A DNA stretch of 5,072 nt. It comes from Gammaproteobacteria bacterium (lineage in GTDB: Bacteria; Pseudomonadota; Gammaproteobacteria; Natronospirales; REEB76). The stretch spans positions 1-5,072 of the forward strand of contig DAHVFI010000205.1 in assembly GCA_027317045.1 (NCBI GenBank), given 5' to 3'. Position 1 is the first letter of the stretch; each line of letters opens with the position of its first letter. The position numbers were made by a program, and so were the translations under genes. Positions 1 to 5,072 of this stretch are shown piece by piece. The notes under the pieces were generated by a model, which was not told the DNA's origin, did no database searches, and saw only the letters and a list, made by a program, of their open reading frames with translations.

Positions 1-728
1 GTGCTTAGCCAAGCGAAAATACCCGCCAGCAGGCCGCCCATTATGAGAGTCAGCAAAAGACCTTCGGGCATTGTTGTCCGGTGTTTGATGAGTTGCGGCA
101 CTTCCAGCAGGCCGGCCGCGCCGATAATCGGTGTGGCCAACAGAAAGGAAAAGCGCGCGGACGACGCGTAATCTAGTCCCGACCACACGCCCGCCACCAG
201 CGTGGCGCCGGAGCGGGAAATCCCGGGGATCAGCGCCAATGCTTGGGCGCAGCCGATGCCGACGGCGCGCCACCAGCTCATGTCCGCTAGTTGGTGCCGC
301 GCGGCGCGCCGTTTGAGTGCGTCACCGATGAACAGAATTATGCCGTTTATAATCAGGAAAACAGCGGCCACCACGAAGCTGCCAAACAGTGCTTTGATTT
401 TATGTTCTAGCAGTAGACCGAGAATGCCCGCGGGAATGGTGCCTACCACCAGTAACCAGAACAAACGGGCATGAGGATTGTTCAGGTTGCCGCGTGCTTT
501 CCAGGCGCCGCCAAGCAGCGTAAACCAGTCGCGCCAGAAATATATAAAGAGTGCCGTGGCGGTGCCGAGATGCAACACCACTATGTATGGCAGGAACCAG
601 GCAGCCTCCCGATTAATCCGCCAGCTGAGCAGCGCGGGTACCAGGATGCTGTGACCGAGGCTGCTGATGGGGAACAGCTCGGTAATGCCCTGAAGAATGG
701 CGAGTAACAAAAGGTGCAGTGCAAGCAA
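1..728 (-). CDS. uppP: Undecaprenyl-diphosphatase, BacA/UppP family (3' end cut by window edge)
   Basis: An integral membrane phosphatase that converts undecaprenyl diphosphate to undecaprenyl phosphate, recycling the lipid carrier for peptidoglycan and other envelope polymers; extra copies give bacitracin tolerance in this family. The reading frame is open from TTG at 728 to the window edge (242 residues). The E. coli protein has 273, so roughly 30 C-terminal residues are missing. Both family signatures are present. The N-terminal (E/Q)xxxE block reads Q13-G-I-T-E17, followed by FPISSLGH with His26. The second motif is PGISRSGAT at 168-176, with Arg172 matching the catalytic Arg174 of E. coli. 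Hydrophobic segments are visible at about 1-12, 43-64, 88-107, 116-137, 153-168 and 223-240. The TTG start is chosen because AGGAG lies 8 nt upstream and the first residues lead directly into the first motif. The next in-frame ATG is residue 150, far too late. It lies about 76 bp downstream of the aldehyde dehydrogenase on the same strand, with a strong hairpin between them. Confidence 0.92.
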   Translation of the reverse strand, partial: MLALHLLLLAILQGITELFPISSLGHSILVPALLSWRINREAAWFLPYIVVLHLGTATALFIYFWRDWFTLLGGAWKARGNLNNPHARLFWLLVVGTIPAGILGLLLEHKIKALFGSFVVAAVFLIINGIILFIGDALKRRAARHQLADMSWWRAVGIGCAQALALIPGISRSGATLVAGVWSGLDYASSARFSFLLATPIIGAAGLLEVPQLIKHRTTMPEGLLLTLIMGGLLAGIFAWLS

Positions 729-736
729 AATGCGAA

Positions 737-741
737 CTCCT
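737..741 (-). promoter_or_regulatory. Shine-Dalgarno that fixes the TTG start of uppP
   Basis: AGGAG on the minus strand, 8 nt before the TTG at 728. The same AGGAG core at 6-8 nt precedes the other two minus-strand genes, which supports TTG as the initiator here. The only alternative between the two is an ATT directly before the TTG, which would be a very rare start. Confidence 0.75.
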
Positions 742-750
742 GTTACAAAG

Positions 751-775
751 CAACGCCGCGCGAAGCGCGGCGTTG
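751..775 (-). terminator. Perfect 11-bp GC-rich hairpin between aldehyde dehydrogenase and uppP
   Basis: The arms CAACGCCGCGC (751-761) and GCGCGGCGTTG (765-775) are exact reverse complements around a 3-nt loop. Read on the minus strand, the hairpin begins 29 nt after the aldehyde dehydrogenase stop codon, is preceded by GAAAAACCG, and is followed by CTTTGT, a weak U-tract. Read on the plus strand it is followed by CGG and five T. It is most simply an intrinsic terminator or attenuator after the lysine-catabolism operon, possibly working in both directions. It ends only 9 nt before the Shine-Dalgarno of uppP, so in a read-through transcript it would form part of the uppP leader. The structure is certain; termination is inferred. 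Confidence 0.6.
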
Positions 776-804
776 CGGTTTTTCATCATCCAATACCCGG
801 TATT

Positions 805-2343
805 TCAACCCACATCGAATTTGATGCCTTGTGCCAGAGGCAATTGGTCAGACCAGTTGATGGTATTGGTCTGGCGTCGCATGTATTGCTTCCAGGCATC
901 CGAGCCGGATTCGCGCCCGCCGCCGGTTTCCTTCTCACCACCGAAGGCGCCGCCGATTTCGGCGCCGGATGTGCCGATGTTCACGTTGGCGATGCCGCAA
1001 TCGCTGCCGACTGCGGAGAGGAAATGCTCCGCGTTCTTCAGGTTGCGAGTGAAAATGGCGGAGGATAGGCCCTGGGGCACGTCGTTGTGCATGCACACTG
1101 CTTCTTCCAGCGTATGGAATGACATGACATACAGGATCGAAGCAAAGGTTTCGGTTTTGACGATATCCCAACCGTTGTCGGCACGCACGATGGTGGGCTC
1201 CACGAAGTAACCGGGACGGTTCAGTGTCTTGCCGCCGCAGACAATTTTACCGCCGGCTTTTTTGATGGCGCTGATAGCCGCGCGGTAATGTTTTACCGCA
1301 TCTTCGCTGCAGAGCGGACCCATGAGCGTGTTTTCCGCCAGTGGATCGCCGATGGGTACCTGTTTATAGGCATGCGCAAGCTTATCCACCAGTTCATCCA
1401 CGATATTTTCATGCACGATGAGACGGCGCGTGGAAGTGCAGCGTTGGCCGGCGGTACCCACGGCGCCAAACACAACGGCCGGAACCACCAGCTTCAGGTC
1501 GGCGCTTTCATCCACGATGACCGCGTTATTGCCCCCCAGTTCCAGCAGTGCGCGGCCCAAGCGGGCCGCCACCATCTCGCCGACCTTACGGCCAACCGCC
1601 GAGGAACCGGTGAAGGAGATGAGCGACACGCGCGGGTCTTTGGCAAATTTCTCCGCAAGCTGCACGCCTTTGTCCACGAAGAGGGAAAAGATGGCCGGAT
1701 AACCGTGCTTTTTCAACACCCGGTTGCAGATATGCTGCACTGCAATCGCGCATAGCGGGGTGCGCGGTGAGGGTTTCCAGACCGTGGCATTGCCGCAAAT
1801 GGCGGACAGGAAGGCGTTCCAGGACCACACCGCCACCGGAAAATTGAAGGCGCTGATGACACCCACCACGCCATAAGGGTGCCACTGCTCATACATGCGG
1901 TGATGCGGGCGTTCCGAGTGCATGGTATTCCCATAGAGCATACGCGACTGGCCCACGGCAAAATCCGCGATATCTATCATTTCCTGCACTTCGCCGTGGC
2001 CCTCGGCCTTGATTTTACCCATCTCCAGGGAGATCAAATTGCCCAGGGCGTCTTTGTGCTTGCGCAGGGCCTCGGCGATCAGCCGCACCGCTTCACCGCG
2101 TTTGGGCGCTGGAACTTCGCGCCAGGCACGAAATGCCGCTTGCGCATCTTCGATGACCTGTTCGTAGTCGCTTTCGGTAGCACAGACAACACGCGCGATA
2201 ACCTTGCCGGTTGCCGGATTGATGGATTCCAGCAGCTCGCCGCCGCGGCTCTTGTGCCAGCCGCCAGTGGCGGTCCACACGCCGGCGTTGGTCTTTTCCA
2301 GTCCCAACAATTTCAATATCCCGGCAATAGTCACTTTTGCCAT
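805..2343 (-). CDS. 2-Aminoadipate 6-semialdehyde dehydrogenase, antiquitin/ALDH7 family
   Basis: An NAD(P)-dependent aldehyde dehydrogenase of 512 residues, cytoplasmic, expected to oxidise 2-aminoadipate 6-semialdehyde (in equilibrium with piperideine-6-carboxylate) to 2-aminoadipate. The full ALDH fold is present. Cofactor site: FNFP with Asn167, TVWKPS with Lys190, and FTGSS at 244-248. Catalysis: general base Glu268 in LELGGNN, and nucleophile Cys302 in GQRCTSTRRL. The C-terminal GGAFGGEKETGGGRESGSDAWK block (464-485, written here in abbreviated form as GGEKETGGGRESGSDAWK) is characteristic of antiquitin rather than generic ALDHs. Glu121 and Arg301 fall where human ALDH7A1 has the residues tied to aminoadipate-semialdehyde specificity, as I recall. 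One small oddity is ASILYV where relatives usually have APILYV after the conserved E-T-F (398-400). The ATG at 2343 is chosen over an upstream in-frame start because AGGAG lies 6 nt before it, and the longer form would run 120 bp into the preceding gene. The gene follows a saccharopine dehydrogenase by 10 bp, which supplies its substrate. Names in use include amaB, pcd and aldB-type, so no symbol is assigned. Confidence 0.93.
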   Translation of the reverse strand: MAKVTIAGILKLLGLEKTNAGVWTATGGWHKSRGGELLESINPATGKVIARVVCATESDYEQVIEDAQAAFRAWREVPAPKRGEAVRLIAEALRKHKDALGNLISLEMGKIKAEGHGEVQEMIDIADFAVGQSRMLYGNTMHSERPHHRMYEQWHPYGVVGVISAFNFPVAVWSWNAFLSAICGNATVWKPSPRTPLCAIAVQHICNRVLKKHGYPAIFSLFVDKGVQLAEKFAKDPRVSLISFTGSSAVGRKVGEMVAARLGRALLELGGNNAVIVDESADLKLVVPAVVFGAVGTAGQRCTSTRRLIVHENIVDELVDKLAHAYKQVPIGDPLAENTLMGPLCSEDAVKHYRAAISAIKKAGGKIVCGGKTLNRPGYFVEPTIVRADNGWDIVKTETFASILYVMSFHTLEEAVCMHNDVPQGLSSAIFTRNLKNAEHFLSAVGSDCGIANVNIGTSGAEIGGAFGGEKETGGGRESGSDAWKQYMRRQTNTINWSDQLPLAQGIKFDVG

Positions 2344-2349
2344 CGAGCT

Positions 2350-2354
2350 CTCCT
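2350..2354 (-). promoter_or_regulatory. Shine-Dalgarno of the aldehyde dehydrogenase, overlapping the upstream stop codon
   Basis: The minus strand reads TGAGGAGAG. The TGA is the stop of the saccharopine dehydrogenase and its final A is the first base of AGGAG, 6 nt before the ATG at 2343. This arrangement lets a ribosome finishing the first gene re-initiate on the second and argues for a single mRNA with matched protein levels. Confidence 0.85.
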
Positions 2355-3511
2355 CAGGCCACAAACTGTTTGGCGGCTGCGCCGCTGTGTACCAGCCGCG
2401 CCGATAATTCCGCGGTTTCCGCCTGGGCGTATGCTTTGCCAAAGCGGTTGGCCAACACCTCACCGAGCTTGAACTGTTCCTGTTTTACCAGGCCTTTGTA
2501 GGCTTCAGGCTTTTTCAACACCAGGTCCACCACCGCACACACGCCGGCGCTGGTCGTTACCTGGATGGCCGACCAGAGTTTGCCGGCAATCTGCTGCGGG
2601 TAAATCTGATTCACGTAATTCTCTTCCATGAATTTGGCATGCTGCATGCCGGTGACGGAGACATATACCAGAACGATATCCTGCACGGTGCGCGGTACCG
2701 CACGTTCCATGATGCGCTTGAGTTCATCCCGATGTTCGTTCATGCGCAGGTCATTCATGAGTATCCGCATGAGTTCACAATGTCCCGGATAGCGCATGGT
2801 CTTGTAGGTGAGATTGCGTAGTTTGCCTGCGTAGGTTTCGGCCAGTGAGCCCAGGCCGCCTGAGGTATTGAAGGCCTCGTACAATCTGCCTTCCAGTTGG
2901 ATGGTTTCCAATCCTTCCAACGGCATCAAAGTGGCGGGTTTGCCGTCAGCCACCCCATAGCAGAGATTGCCGTATTCGTTGATTACCCCGTCCGACGACC
3001 AGGTGAGTGCATACTTGGTCATGTTGCCGGGATTTTGGGGCAGGGCACCCACGCGCAGTTTCACATCGTGGATGGCATCAAAGTGGCTCATCAGTTCATT
3101 GGCGGCGATGCTGATGAAACCGGGCGCCAGGCCGCACTGGGGTGCAAATGTCGTGTCGGCGCCCTGGCTGATTTTGGTGACTGCACGGGTTACCTCCACG
3201 TCCTCGGTGAGATCAAAGTAATGCAACTTGAGTTTACGGGCCACTTCCGCCACCGGCGGGTTGCAAAAATACGGCAGGCTGGAGATCACCGCATCCACAG
3301 CATGGACTTTAAGATGCTTTTCCAAAGCCTCTTTGCCGGCGGCATCCACCTGATGGGCCTTGATGTTGGCCAGCTTATAGCCGTCGGCGATCGCCTGGGC
3401 TGCGTGAGCATTCACGTCACCCACATCCACCTGGTAATCCCCCGATGTAGCCAGCAAGCCGGAGAGCAGGGAGCCGATCTTGCCGGCTCCAAGTACGAGA
3501 ACACGATGCAT
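2354..3511 (-). CDS. Saccharopine dehydrogenase (L-glutamate-forming) family protein, Lys9-like
   Basis: A 385-residue cytoplasmic oxidoreductase expected to split saccharopine oxidatively into 2-aminoadipate 6-semialdehyde and L-glutamate. The N-terminus is a Rossmann fold: VLVLGAGKIG (residues 4-13, Gly8/Gly10/Gly13), with VISSLPY at 75-81 closing the nucleotide domain. The C-terminal catalytic/dimer domain carries family blocks PQCGLAPGF (124-132), TSGGLGSLAETY (216-227), LTYKTMRYPGH (234-244) and TTSAGVCAVVDLVL (319-332). The length fits stand-alone bacterial and fungal forms, without the fused lysine-ketoglutarate reductase of plants and animals. The ATG at 3511 is chosen because AGGAG sits 8 nt upstream and the Rossmann strand begins at once; a start 10 residues earlier would put that Shine-Dalgarno inside the gene. 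It is first in a tight pair with the ALDH7 enzyme that would consume its product, which is the main support for substrate assignment. Other members of this fold act on carboxynorspermidine or have unknown substrates, so the family is sure and the exact substrate is likely. Confidence 0.88.
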   Translation of the reverse strand: MHRVLVLGAGKIGSLLSGLLATSGDYQVDVGDVNAHAAQAIADGYKLANIKAHQVDAAGKEALEKHLKVHAVDAVISSLPYFCNPPVAEVARKLKLHYFDLTEDVEVTRAVTKISQGADTTFAPQCGLAPGFISIAANELMSHFDAIHDVKLRVGALPQNPGNMTKYALTWSSDGVINEYGNLCYGVADGKPATLMPLEGLETIQLEGRLYEAFNTSGGLGSLAETYAGKLRNLTYKTMRYPGHCELMRILMNDLRMNEHRDELKRIMERAVPRTVQDIVLVYVSVTGMQHAKFMEENYVNQIYPQQIAGKLWSAIQVTTSAGVCAVVDLVLKKPEAYKGLVKQEQFKLGEVLANRFGKAYAQAETAELSARLVHSGAAAKQFVA

Positions 3512-3519
3512 GTATAAAG

Positions 3520-3524
3520 CTCCT
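3520..3524 (-). promoter_or_regulatory. Shine-Dalgarno of the saccharopine dehydrogenase gene
   Basis: AGGAG on the minus strand, 8 nt before the ATG at 3511. It decides between this ATG and the in-frame ATG at 3541, which would place the site inside the coding region. Confidence 0.75.
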
Positions 3525-3535
3525 GTCAGTTCAAA

Positions 3536-3562
3536 GGGCATCCGTCCAGGCGGACCGAGCCC
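3536..3562 (-). promoter_or_regulatory. Nested stem-loop in the leader of the saccharopine dehydrogenase mRNA
   Basis: On the minus strand, GGGC and GCCC form an outer 4-bp stem and GTCC and GGAC an inner 4-bp stem around loop GCCT, separated by an internal loop of 3 and 4 nt. It is followed by TTTGA and then the Shine-Dalgarno 11 nt further on. The pairing is seen directly; any control role is inference. Confidence 0.35.
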
Positions 3563-3624
3563 TATGCGATGCCATGCGAAAGCACACTGGGGAAAGAGGC
3601 AGGCGATACGTCCGTAAAACGGTG

Positions 3625-3630
3625 ATTTTA
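3625..3630 (-). promoter_or_regulatory. Possible -10 element for the lysine-catabolism operon
   Basis: TAAAAT on the minus strand matches five of six bases of the sigma-70 -10 consensus. No convincing -35 hexamer lies 16-18 bp upstream (the sequence there is GC-rich). If used, the mRNA leader would be about 105 nt. The hexamer falls within one arm of the 3615-3630 palindrome, so a protein bound there could block it. Weak evidence. Confidence 0.2.
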
Positions 3631-3656
3631 GCGAATTTAGCCTGTCCGGCGCCAGT

Positions 3657-3662
3657 TATGCT
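3657..3662 (+). promoter_or_regulatory. Possible -10 element for the DAHP synthase gene
   Basis: TATGCT matches four of six bases of the -10 consensus. The nearest -35-like sequence is TTTAGC at 3636-3641 with a short 15-bp spacer, so the match is poor. A transcript from here would begin around 3669 and would start with the hairpin at 3672-3695 before the ATG at 3702. Confidence 0.2.
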
Positions 3663-3671
3663 TTTCCCAAT

Positions 3672-3695
3672 GTGACTGCCCGTGTAGCATGTCAC
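3672..3695 (+). promoter_or_regulatory. Bulged hairpin directly upstream of the DAHP synthase start codon
   Basis: GTGACTGC (3672-3679) pairs with GCA (3687-3689) and GTCAC (3691-3695), giving an 8-bp stem with one bulged T and a 7-nt loop (3680-3686). It ends 6 nt before the ATG and covers the place where a Shine-Dalgarno would be expected; none is seen. This may be a translational or transcriptional control element, or chance. Confidence 0.35.
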
Positions 3696-3701
3696 GCAAC
3701 C

Positions 3702-5069
3702 ATGGAGCATAAACTCGCACAAAAATGGCAGCCGCACAGCTGGCAGTCACTCACTGCTGACCAGCAGCCGTTGTATTCCGATGCGCTGGCCGTTGACCGG
3801 GTGCTCGCGGAAATCCACCGGCGTCCGCCTTTGGTTACCTGGGGCGAGGTGGACAAACTGCGCCGTCAACTGGCGGAAGCCGGACGCGGAGAGCGCTTCG
3901 TTTTGCAAGGTGGTGACTGCGCCGAGAGCTTCGATGACTGCACCGCCGAGCCCATCGCCAATAAGCTCAAGATACTGTTGCAGATGAGCTTGGTGCTGGT
4001 ACACGGGCTCAAGAAGCGCGTCATCCGCGTAGGCCGGATGGCTGGTCAGTACGCCAAGCCGCGTTCCGTCGAACATGAAACCCGCAACGGCCTTACCTTG
4101 CCGAGCTACCGGGGGGACATCATCAACCGTTCCGGTTTCAGCGCCGCCGAACGCGCAGCCGATCCGAAACTCATGCTCCGCGGTTACGAACATGCGGCAC
4201 TCACGCTGAATTACCTGCGCGCACTGGTGGACGGCGGCTTCGCCGATCTGCACCACCCGGAATACTGGGATCTGGATTTTGTGCGCAACTCGCCGTTGGA
4301 GGCGGAATACCGGCGTATCGTCCAGTCGATTGTGGACTCGCTGAATTTCATGGAGACCATTTCCGGTCAGCCGTTGTCCGAGAGCGGCAGCATTGATTTC
4401 TTCACCAGCCACGAAGGCCTGCATCTTTTGTATGAGCAGGCCCAGACCACGTTTGTGGCGGAAACCGGCCGCTGGTACAACCTCTCGACCCATTTCCCCT
4501 GGATCGGCATGCGTACCGCGGATGTGAGCGGCGCCCACGTGGAATACTTTCGCGGCATCGCCAATCCCATCGCCGTCAAGGTGGGGGTGAGCATGAGCGC
4601 GGAGCATTTGCTGGAACTTTGTACGCTGCTCAACCCGAATAACGAACTGGGGCGGCTTACGCTGATACACCGTTTTGGTGCGAAACACATAAACGACAAA
4701 TTGCCAGCCCTGGTGGAAGCCATCCGCAAGTCTGGCAAACACGTGTTATGGATTTGCGATCCCATGCACGGCAATACGGAAACCACCGCCAGTGGCATCA
4801 AAACCCGGCGCTTCGAGAACATTCTCGAGGAACTGGAAGCGGCTTTCGCGCTACACGAGCAATTGGGCAGTATTCTCGCCGGCGTGCATTTCGAACTCAC
4901 CGGTGACGATGTGACCGAATGCACCGGCGGCGCCCGCGGGCTTACCGACACCGATCTGGAGCGTGCCTATAAATCCCAGGTGGATCCACGACTCAACTAT
5001 GAACAAGCTCTGGAGATGGCCATGCGTATCGTGGCTCGAAAAGTAAAAATCCGGCTTTCCATCAATTAA
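3702..5069 (+). CDS. 3-Deoxy-D-arabino-heptulosonate 7-phosphate (DAHP) synthase, class II
   Basis: A cytoplasmic enzyme of 455 residues that condenses phosphoenolpyruvate and erythrose 4-phosphate to DAHP, the entry step of the shikimate pathway to aromatic amino acids. It belongs to the class II type of plants, mycobacteria and some proteobacteria, unrelated in size to the ~350-residue AroF/G/H of E. coli. The four metal ligands are visible: Cys73 in LQGGDCAESF, His356 in CDPMHGNT, Glu398 in HFELTGDD, and Asp428 in VDPRLN. Substrate residues include Arg112, Lys119 and Arg121 in GRMAGQYAKPRS, SYRGD (135-139), SHE (236-238), Arg271, Lys293 and Arg324. Residue 270 is Met in WIGMRTADVSGAH, where mycobacterial and plant enzymes have WIGERTRQ. 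The N-terminus is about 14 residues shorter than in M. tuberculosis, so the N-terminal part of that enzyme's aromatic-inhibitor site may be absent. ATG 3702 is preferred over an in-frame GTG at 3672 because homologues begin near the W-x-P-x-S-W segment; neither start has a Shine-Dalgarno. It is divergent from the lysine operon. TAA stop at 5067-5069. Confidence 0.95.
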   Translation: MEHKLAQKWQPHSWQSLTADQQPLYSDALAVDRVLAEIHRRPPLVTWGEVDKLRRQLAEAGRGERFVLQGGDCAESFDDCTAEPIANKLKILLQMSLVLVHGLKKRVIRVGRMAGQYAKPRSVEHETRNGLTLPSYRGDIINRSGFSAAERAADPKLMLRGYEHAALTLNYLRALVDGGFADLHHPEYWDLDFVRNSPLEAEYRRIVQSIVDSLNFMETISGQPLSESGSIDFFTSHEGLHLLYEQAQTTFVAETGRWYNLSTHFPWIGMRTADVSGAHVEYFRGIANPIAVKVGVSMSAEHLLELCTLLNPNNELGRLTLIHRFGAKHINDKLPALVEAIRKSGKHVLWICDPMHGNTETTASGIKTRRFENILEELEAAFALHEQLGSILAGVHFELTGDDVTECTGGARGLTDTDLERAYKSQVDPRLNYEQALEMAMRIVARKVKIRLSIN

Positions 5070-5072
5070 CTG

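Larger units (their letters stand above)
3512..3701. promoter_or_regulatory. Divergent intergenic region (lysine-catabolism operon / DAHP synthase)
   Basis: This 190-bp stretch separates genes transcribed away from each other, so it should contain both promoters. No strong consensus sigma-70 promoter is seen in either direction. The centre (about 3612-3645) is more AT-rich than the rest and is the likeliest promoter core. Small symmetric elements in it are a nested stem-loop at 3536-3562, ATGCGA direct repeats at 3564-3579, a TAAAA-N6-TTTTA palindrome at 3615-3630, TTTAGC direct repeats at 3627-3641, and a bulged hairpin at 3672-3695. A lysine riboswitch is not evident; the space is short for its usual size. 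Short ORFs crossing the region have no recognisable protein features. Confidence 0.7.

Noticed and set aside
131..707. Three short plus-strand open frames in the left 700 bp
   Set aside because: They are antisense to uppP, whose frame is open throughout and carries both family motifs.
2344..2463. 40-residue N-terminal extension of the aldehyde dehydrogenase
   Set aside because: It would overlap the end of the saccharopine dehydrogenase by over 100 bp. The arginine- and proline-rich extension does not resemble the family, and ATG 2343 has a good Shine-Dalgarno.
1879..2472. 197-codon open frame on the plus strand opposite the aldehyde dehydrogenase
   Set aside because: It overlaps two well-supported genes on the other strand, has no family signature, and is explained by codon bias of the real gene.
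2897..3517. 206-codon open frame on the plus strand opposite the saccharopine dehydrogenase
   Set aside because: It is antisense to a clear gene, without domain features or a ribosome site.
3671..3696. CRP-like site suggested by TGTGA and TCAC upstream of the DAHP synthase
   Set aside because: The half-sites are about 16 bp apart instead of 6, so the geometry does not fit; the symmetry is better read as an RNA stem.
3512..3701. Lysine riboswitch in the leader of the lysine-catabolism operon
   Set aside because: The intergenic space is 190 bp, shared with a divergent gene, and I see none of the conserved multi-helix layout; only a small nested stem-loop is present.
3747..4742. 331-codon open frame on the minus strand opposite the DAHP synthase
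   Set aside because: It lies wholly antisense to a gene with intact catalytic motifs. Its translation shows no recognisable domain, and long antisense frames are expected in GC-rich coding DNA.

Overview
The window looks like ordinary chromosomal DNA from a moderately GC-rich bacterium. The protein families suggest Proteobacteria, possibly a gamma- or betaproteobacterium. That placement is inferred from the combination of genes and the general look of the proteins, with no species-level evidence. I see no tRNA, rRNA, mobile element, CRISPR array or prophage gene, and I do not see a previously undescribed system. Four protein genes account for almost all of the sequence.

Minus strand, in transcription order. 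A saccharopine dehydrogenase-like gene (3511 to 2354) is followed after 10 bp by an antiquitin-type (ALDH7 family) aldehyde dehydrogenase (2343 to 805). Its Shine-Dalgarno shares a base with the stop codon of the first gene, so the two are almost certainly co-transcribed and probably translationally coupled. Together they would carry out the last two steps of the saccharopine route of lysine breakdown: saccharopine to 2-aminoadipate 6-semialdehyde plus glutamate, then the semialdehyde to 2-aminoadipate. The enzyme that makes saccharopine from lysine is not in the window. After a perfect 11-bp GC-rich hairpin (751-775) comes a third minus-strand gene, a BacA/UppP-type undecaprenyl-diphosphatase, which starts at a TTG (728) and runs off the left edge.

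Plus strand. A complete class II (plant/mycobacterial-type) DAHP synthase, the first enzyme of the shikimate pathway, occupies 3702-5069 and ends 3 bp before the right edge.

The 190-bp region between the two divergent units (3512-3701) is the only sizeable non-coding stretch. It must hold both promoters and is rich in small symmetric elements: a nested stem-loop in the saccharopine dehydrogenase leader, a direct repeat with 10-bp period, a TAAAA-N6-TTTTA palindrome, and a bulged hairpin just upstream of the DAHP synthase ATG, where no Shine-Dalgarno is found. These regulatory readings are inferences from sequence symmetry.

The three units cover separate housekeeping jobs: lysine catabolism, lipid-carrier recycling for cell-wall synthesis, and aromatic amino-acid synthesis. 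The points most worth a second look are the saccharopine dehydrogenase/aldehyde dehydrogenase pair with no lysine-ketoglutarate reductase beside it, the altered G-E-R-T-R-Q block of the DAHP synthase, and the leader/terminator structures.
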